Program-made: the position numbers and the translations under genes
Part shown: piece by piece, positions 5,409 to 8,386 of the stretch
Position numbering within the stretch: the stretch's first letter is position 1
How the letters are laid out: every line of letters begins with the position of its first letter
Assembly (NCBI GenBank): GCA_003133425.1
Contig: PKXI01000377.1
Coordinates: 1-8,386, forward strand
Origin: Acidobacteriaceae bacterium
Lineage (GTDB): Bacteria > Acidobacteriota > Terriglobia > Terriglobales > Acidobacteriaceae
Reading direction: 5' to 3'
Length of the DNA: 8,386 bases
Notes under the pieces: model-generated
Told to the model about the DNA's origin: nothing
The model's input: the letters and a program-made list of their open reading frames with translations, nothing else
Databases searched by the model: none

Positions 5409-8093
5409 ATGAACATCGCATGGACGATCTACCAGCGGCTGGCTGCGGCCTTCCCGCACGAATTCAAGCTGGCATTCGGAGAGGAAATGATGCAATCCGG
5501 CGAGGACGCCATCGCCGGCGTCGCAAAACGGCACGGCGTCCTGGGCCTCGTCCGCCTCATCGCCGACCTGCTCCTTCGCCTTCCCATCGAATACCTGAAC
5601 GAGATGCGGCGCGACCTGCCCTACGCCGCGCGCACCCTGATGAAGTCGCCGGGCTACGCAGCGGTTGGCATTGTTTCCATGGGACTCGGTATTGGGCTTA
5701 CAACCACCGTCTACTGCTCGACCTGGACGCTGGCCACGCGCACACTTCCGGGCGTGGCCAACGCAGAGCAGTTGGTGACTGCGCAGAATTCCGCGTCCTA
5801 CCCCTACATCGAGCGCTATCGCGAGCAGAAGAAGCTCTTCGCAGGCGTAGCCGCAGTCCAGAACAGCGTCCAGTTCAACGTCGCCTTCGAGGGCCACAGC
5901 AGCAAACCCGAGCGCGTCTACGGGCAACTGGTCTCGCCGGACTATTTTTCCGTCCTCGGCATGGACGCGCAGAGGGGACGCCTCCTCAGTGCCGATCTGG
6001 ACAAGACCGGCGCCCCTGCGTCCGTGGTCGTCAGCGACCGCTACTGGCGCAGCCGCCTCAATGCCGATCCTGACGCTATCGGACGAACGATTTATCTCAA
6101 CGGACAGTCCACGACCATCGTCGGTATCACCCCGCGCAGATTCAATGGCGCTCTCACTATGGATCTGGCCGAGCTTTTCGTCCCTACGACGGTGCCGGCC
6201 AGACTGGCTCCGGAACTCGGCAACGACGTTCTGCACAACCCCAACGCAAAGGACTTCCAATTGCTGTTCCGCCTCGCGCCGGGCATCACCATCGATTCTG
6301 CCGAGGCAGCGCTGGATGGCATCACCCGCCGTCTCGAGAAAGACGATCCCTTAGCGCCGCCCCAGCAGAACAAAGCGAAGCGGGTCGTTTTGCTTCCCGC
6401 GGGCACCCGCGTGCTGATCCCACGCGACGTTCGTCCGAAAGCCATGGGATTTTACATGATACTCATGGTCATCATCACGGCCATTGCGTGCCTCAACCTC
6501 GCCACCTTGGTTCTGGCGCGTGCCGCTGGTCGCCGCAAGGAGCTGGCCATTCGCCTCGGTGTCGGAGCCAGCCGCTTCCGCCTCATCCGCCAGATGATCA
6601 CCGAAGGCATTTTGCTTTCCCTAATCGGTGGCGCCGCAGGATTCGCGATGGCGTATGGCCTGTGGGCGTTGACCGCTCATACGCGGCTGCCCGCGGGCTG
6701 GCCCAGCAGCGTCGACACGGCGCTCGATTGGCATACAGCGATCTTCGTCTTCGTGCTGGCTGTTGTGTGCGGCATCGGCTTCAGTATCCTCCCGGCTCTG
6801 CAGGCGACAAAGACCGGCATCGCCTCAGCACTTAAGGATGGCGCGGCACTGCAGTTGTCCGGATACCGGCGCTTCGGCCTGCGCAATCTGGCCATGGGCG
6901 CGCAGGTGGCCGGCTCGCTGCTACTGCTGCTCATCACCGGATTTCTGGTACTGGGAATCATTAACGGAAACATCATCAAGACGAACTTCAATCGGAAGAC
7001 CATGGTCTTCCTCATGATCGATCCGGTCCGGGACGGCTATACCCCGGATAAAGCCCAGGCTTTCTTTGAGCGCCTGCCGGAGCGCTTGAGGAGCGCACCG
7101 GCGGTGACCAGCTTCGCGCTTGCCGCGCGACCGGCCTATTCGGGCAGCGAAGGCTCTTTTCATCTCAAAGTCGACGATCCGCGAGCATCGTCGCCGGTAG
7201 AGAAGGATGTGGCGAAACAGACCGTCGGAGCGGGCTACTTTGCCGCCCTCAATGAGCCCATCCTGGTCGGGAGGGAATTCGATGAGCGCGATCAGCGCGT
7301 CGATGCCGAGGCGGCCATTGCCTCCAGAGCCCCGGTTCCGACGCTGCCACTGGTGCTTAATGAAAAAGCCGCGCACGCATTATTTGGTAATGACAACGCC
7401 ATCGGCAAGCACCTTCGGGAAGATCGGCGCGCGTACGAAGTGGTAGGCGTGGTCCCTGATATGAAAGATGCCAACGGCACGATCCAGGCCATCGCCTACC
7501 TTCCCCTCACGTGGCACGATTTCGCCCAGCCCTCGGGCGGCGGGATCACGATTATCGCGCGCGGGCATTCGGCAGAGGATGCACTCGGCGCGGTGCGAGG
7601 CGTGGTCGCATCCATGGATCCGAATCTGACTCTCTTCAACGTGCAAACGCTGAGCGAGTACCTCGAACTGATCCGCTCCGCTATGTGGTATGCTCTGCGC
7701 ACGCTCGGCGGCATTGGCGTCTTCGGCCTGGCTCTGTCGGCGATTGGATTGGCCGGAGTGACCGGGTGCACGGTGGCACAGCGACGCAAGGAGATCGGCA
7801 TTCGCATGGCGCTGGGCGCGCGCAAATCGCAGGTGCTGGCGCTGGTGCTTCGCGAGAGCGCAACGCTGATTGCAGTTGGAATCGTGATTGGATTCCTGGG
7901 CGCAATCGCGGTGGCCAAAGTGCTTTCAGCACTCACCACGGCCTTTAGCGACGCCATTGGCTTCGGTGTCAACGATCCGCGTCTGCTGATCGGCGCCCCG
8001 CTCCTCCTCGCCGTTCTCGCGCTGCTGGCCTGCTACTTTCCCGCGCGCCGTGCCGCGAAGATTGATCCAATCCAGGCGTTGCGACAGGAGTAA
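5409..8093 (+). CDS. ADOP-type ABC transporter permease (duplicated MacB/FtsX permease)
   Basis: An 894-residue inner-membrane protein of the acidobacterial duplicated orphan permease type. Residues 1-75 are a soluble N-terminal extension. LPYAARTLMKSPGYAAVGIV (70-89) leads into the first helix (about 82-103), then a MacB-type periplasmic core domain (about 105-335). An FtsX block follows with helices near 347-370, 398-422 and 442-463, and the cytoplasmic segment RRKELAIRLGVGASRFRLIR (375-394). A fifth helix (about 497-517) starts the second copy: a periplasmic domain (about 520-755), then helices near 764-787, 818-840 and 855-878, with QRRKEIGIRMALGARKSQVL (791-810) matching the first copy. 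The ending YFPARRAAKIDPIQALRQE is typical of the family. MacB-like permeases work by mechanotransmission, driving efflux or lipoprotein and cell-envelope tasks with an ATPase; no ATPase gene is present here. The start at 5409 has GAGG (5397-5400) 8 bases upstream; the frame stays open further upstream only inside the PadR gene. Confidence 0.95.
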   Translation: MNIAWTIYQRLAAAFPHEFKLAFGEEMMQSGEDAIAGVAKRHGVLGLVRLIADLLLRLPIEYLNEMRRDLPYAARTLMKSPGYAAVGIVSMGLGIGLTTTVYCSTWTLATRTLPGVANAEQLVTAQNSASYPYIERYREQKKLFAGVAAVQNSVQFNVAFEGHSSKPERVYGQLVSPDYFSVLGMDAQRGRLLSADLDKTGAPASVVVSDRYWRSRLNADPDAIGRTIYLNGQSTTIVGITPRRFNGALTMDLAELFVPTTVPARLAPELGNDVLHNPNAKDFQLLFRLAPGITIDSAEAALDGITRRLEKDDPLAPPQQNKAKRVVLLPAGTRVLIPRDVRPKAMGFYMILMVIITAIACLNLATLVLARAAGRRKELAIRLGVGASRFRLIRQMITEGILLSLIGGAAGFAMAYGLWALTAHTRLPAGWPSSVDTALDWHTAIFVFVLAVVCGIGFSILPALQATKTGIASALKDGAALQLSGYRRFGLRNLAMGAQVAGSLLLLLITGFLVLGIINGNIIKTNFNRKTMVFLMIDPVRDGYTPDKAQAFFERLPERLRSAPAVTSFALAARPAYSGSEGSFHLKVDDPRASSPVEKDVAKQTVGAGYFAALNEPILVGREFDERDQRVDAEAAIASRAPVPTLPLVLNEKAAHALFGNDNAIGKHLREDRRAYEVVGVVPDMKDANGTIQAIAYLPLTWHDFAQPSGGGITIIARGHSAEDALGAVRGVVASMDPNLTLFNVQTLSEYLELIRSAMWYALRTLGGIGVFGLALSAIGLAGVTGCTVAQRRKEIGIRMALGARKSQVLALVLRESATLIAVGIVIGFLGAIAVAKVLSALTTAFSDAIGFGVNDPRLLIGAPLLLAVLALLACYFPARRAAKIDPIQALRQE

Positions 8094-8386
8094 ATCCCCG
8101 ACGCTCCGCGCTTAGGAATCCGGTAAGGTTCTGGGTCGCTCCTAGGCGACAATTACGACTGCTTGTATTTCAAAACTTGAAGGCGATCATTGGATTCGAG
8201 GAGAGAGCTGATTGTGAATATCATCTTCAGCTCTTCGAGATGTGTGCTCAGTCAGTATGCAAACTGCCTGAGCGACCGATTCGCCTTCACTTGATGCAAA
8301 ATCGCCGAGTATTAAATCGAGCCGCCTGTCCCATCCGCTCTTGGCTCCATGAGCGCATCGGGCTGTTAGCCTGAAGTTCTGAGCGG
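8094..8386. other. Region after the permease, no gene seen
   Basis: The 293 bases after the permease stop contain no supportable gene. A 65-codon frame from a TTG at 8177 has no ribosome binding site and no familiar motif. A small dyad, GTCGC (8135-8139) and GCGAC (8146-8150) with a 6-base loop, lies 42 bases after the stop; no T-run follows, so it is only a weak terminator candidate. Confidence 0.4.

Noticed and set aside
5301..6260. 319-codon open frame on the minus strand inside the permease
   Set aside because: It runs antisense to the well-supported PadR and permease genes, its sequence has no domain pattern, and long antisense frames are expected in GC-rich coding DNA.
8177..8374. 65-codon frame at the right end
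   Set aside because: TTG start with no ribosome binding site and no familiar protein pattern.

Overview
The window looks like a chromosomal segment from a member of the Acidobacteriota. The main reason is the pair at 5045-8093: a small PadR-family repressor followed 4 bases later by a large duplicated MacB/FtsX-type permease with no ATPase nearby. This is the ADOP (acidobacterial duplicated orphan permease) arrangement typical of that phylum. The assignment is inferred from gene content, not from any search.

Left part (1-2108). A gene of unknown function occupies 95-1725 but is broken by a one-base frame disruption near 401-406. Read through the break, it encodes 543 residues. Near its C-terminus, in a predicted helical region, is an R-x5-H motif (R482/H488) of the kind found in HEPN ribonucleases. 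Its base composition looks visibly less GC-rich than the right half. After it come about 380 bases with no credible gene but several nested inverted repeats.

Middle (2055-3304, minus strand). A GNAT acetyltransferase gene and the first 86 codons of an APC-type amino acid permease form what was an operon. The permease homology stops abruptly at about 2109, so this point looks like a rearrangement junction between the left, accessory-like DNA and the right, core-like DNA. The GNAT gene has a good extended -10 promoter and a perfect 12-bp palindrome just upstream of it.

Next (3545-4495, plus strand) is a ten-helix EamA/DMT transporter, divergent from the GNAT gene. A 549-bp gene-free stretch follows, holding a 9-bp inverted repeat. 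It ends in a strong -35/-10 promoter with an AT-rich dyad, and the -10 lies only 8 bases from the PadR start codon, so that mRNA is probably leaderless. The PadR/permease operon then fills 5045-8093, and the last 293 bases show no supportable gene.

No RNA gene, CRISPR array, complete insertion sequence or replication origin was recognised. The most interesting items are the candidate HEPN-type gene with its frame break, the permease breakpoint, and the leaderless PadR operator/promoter. None of these proves a new system.
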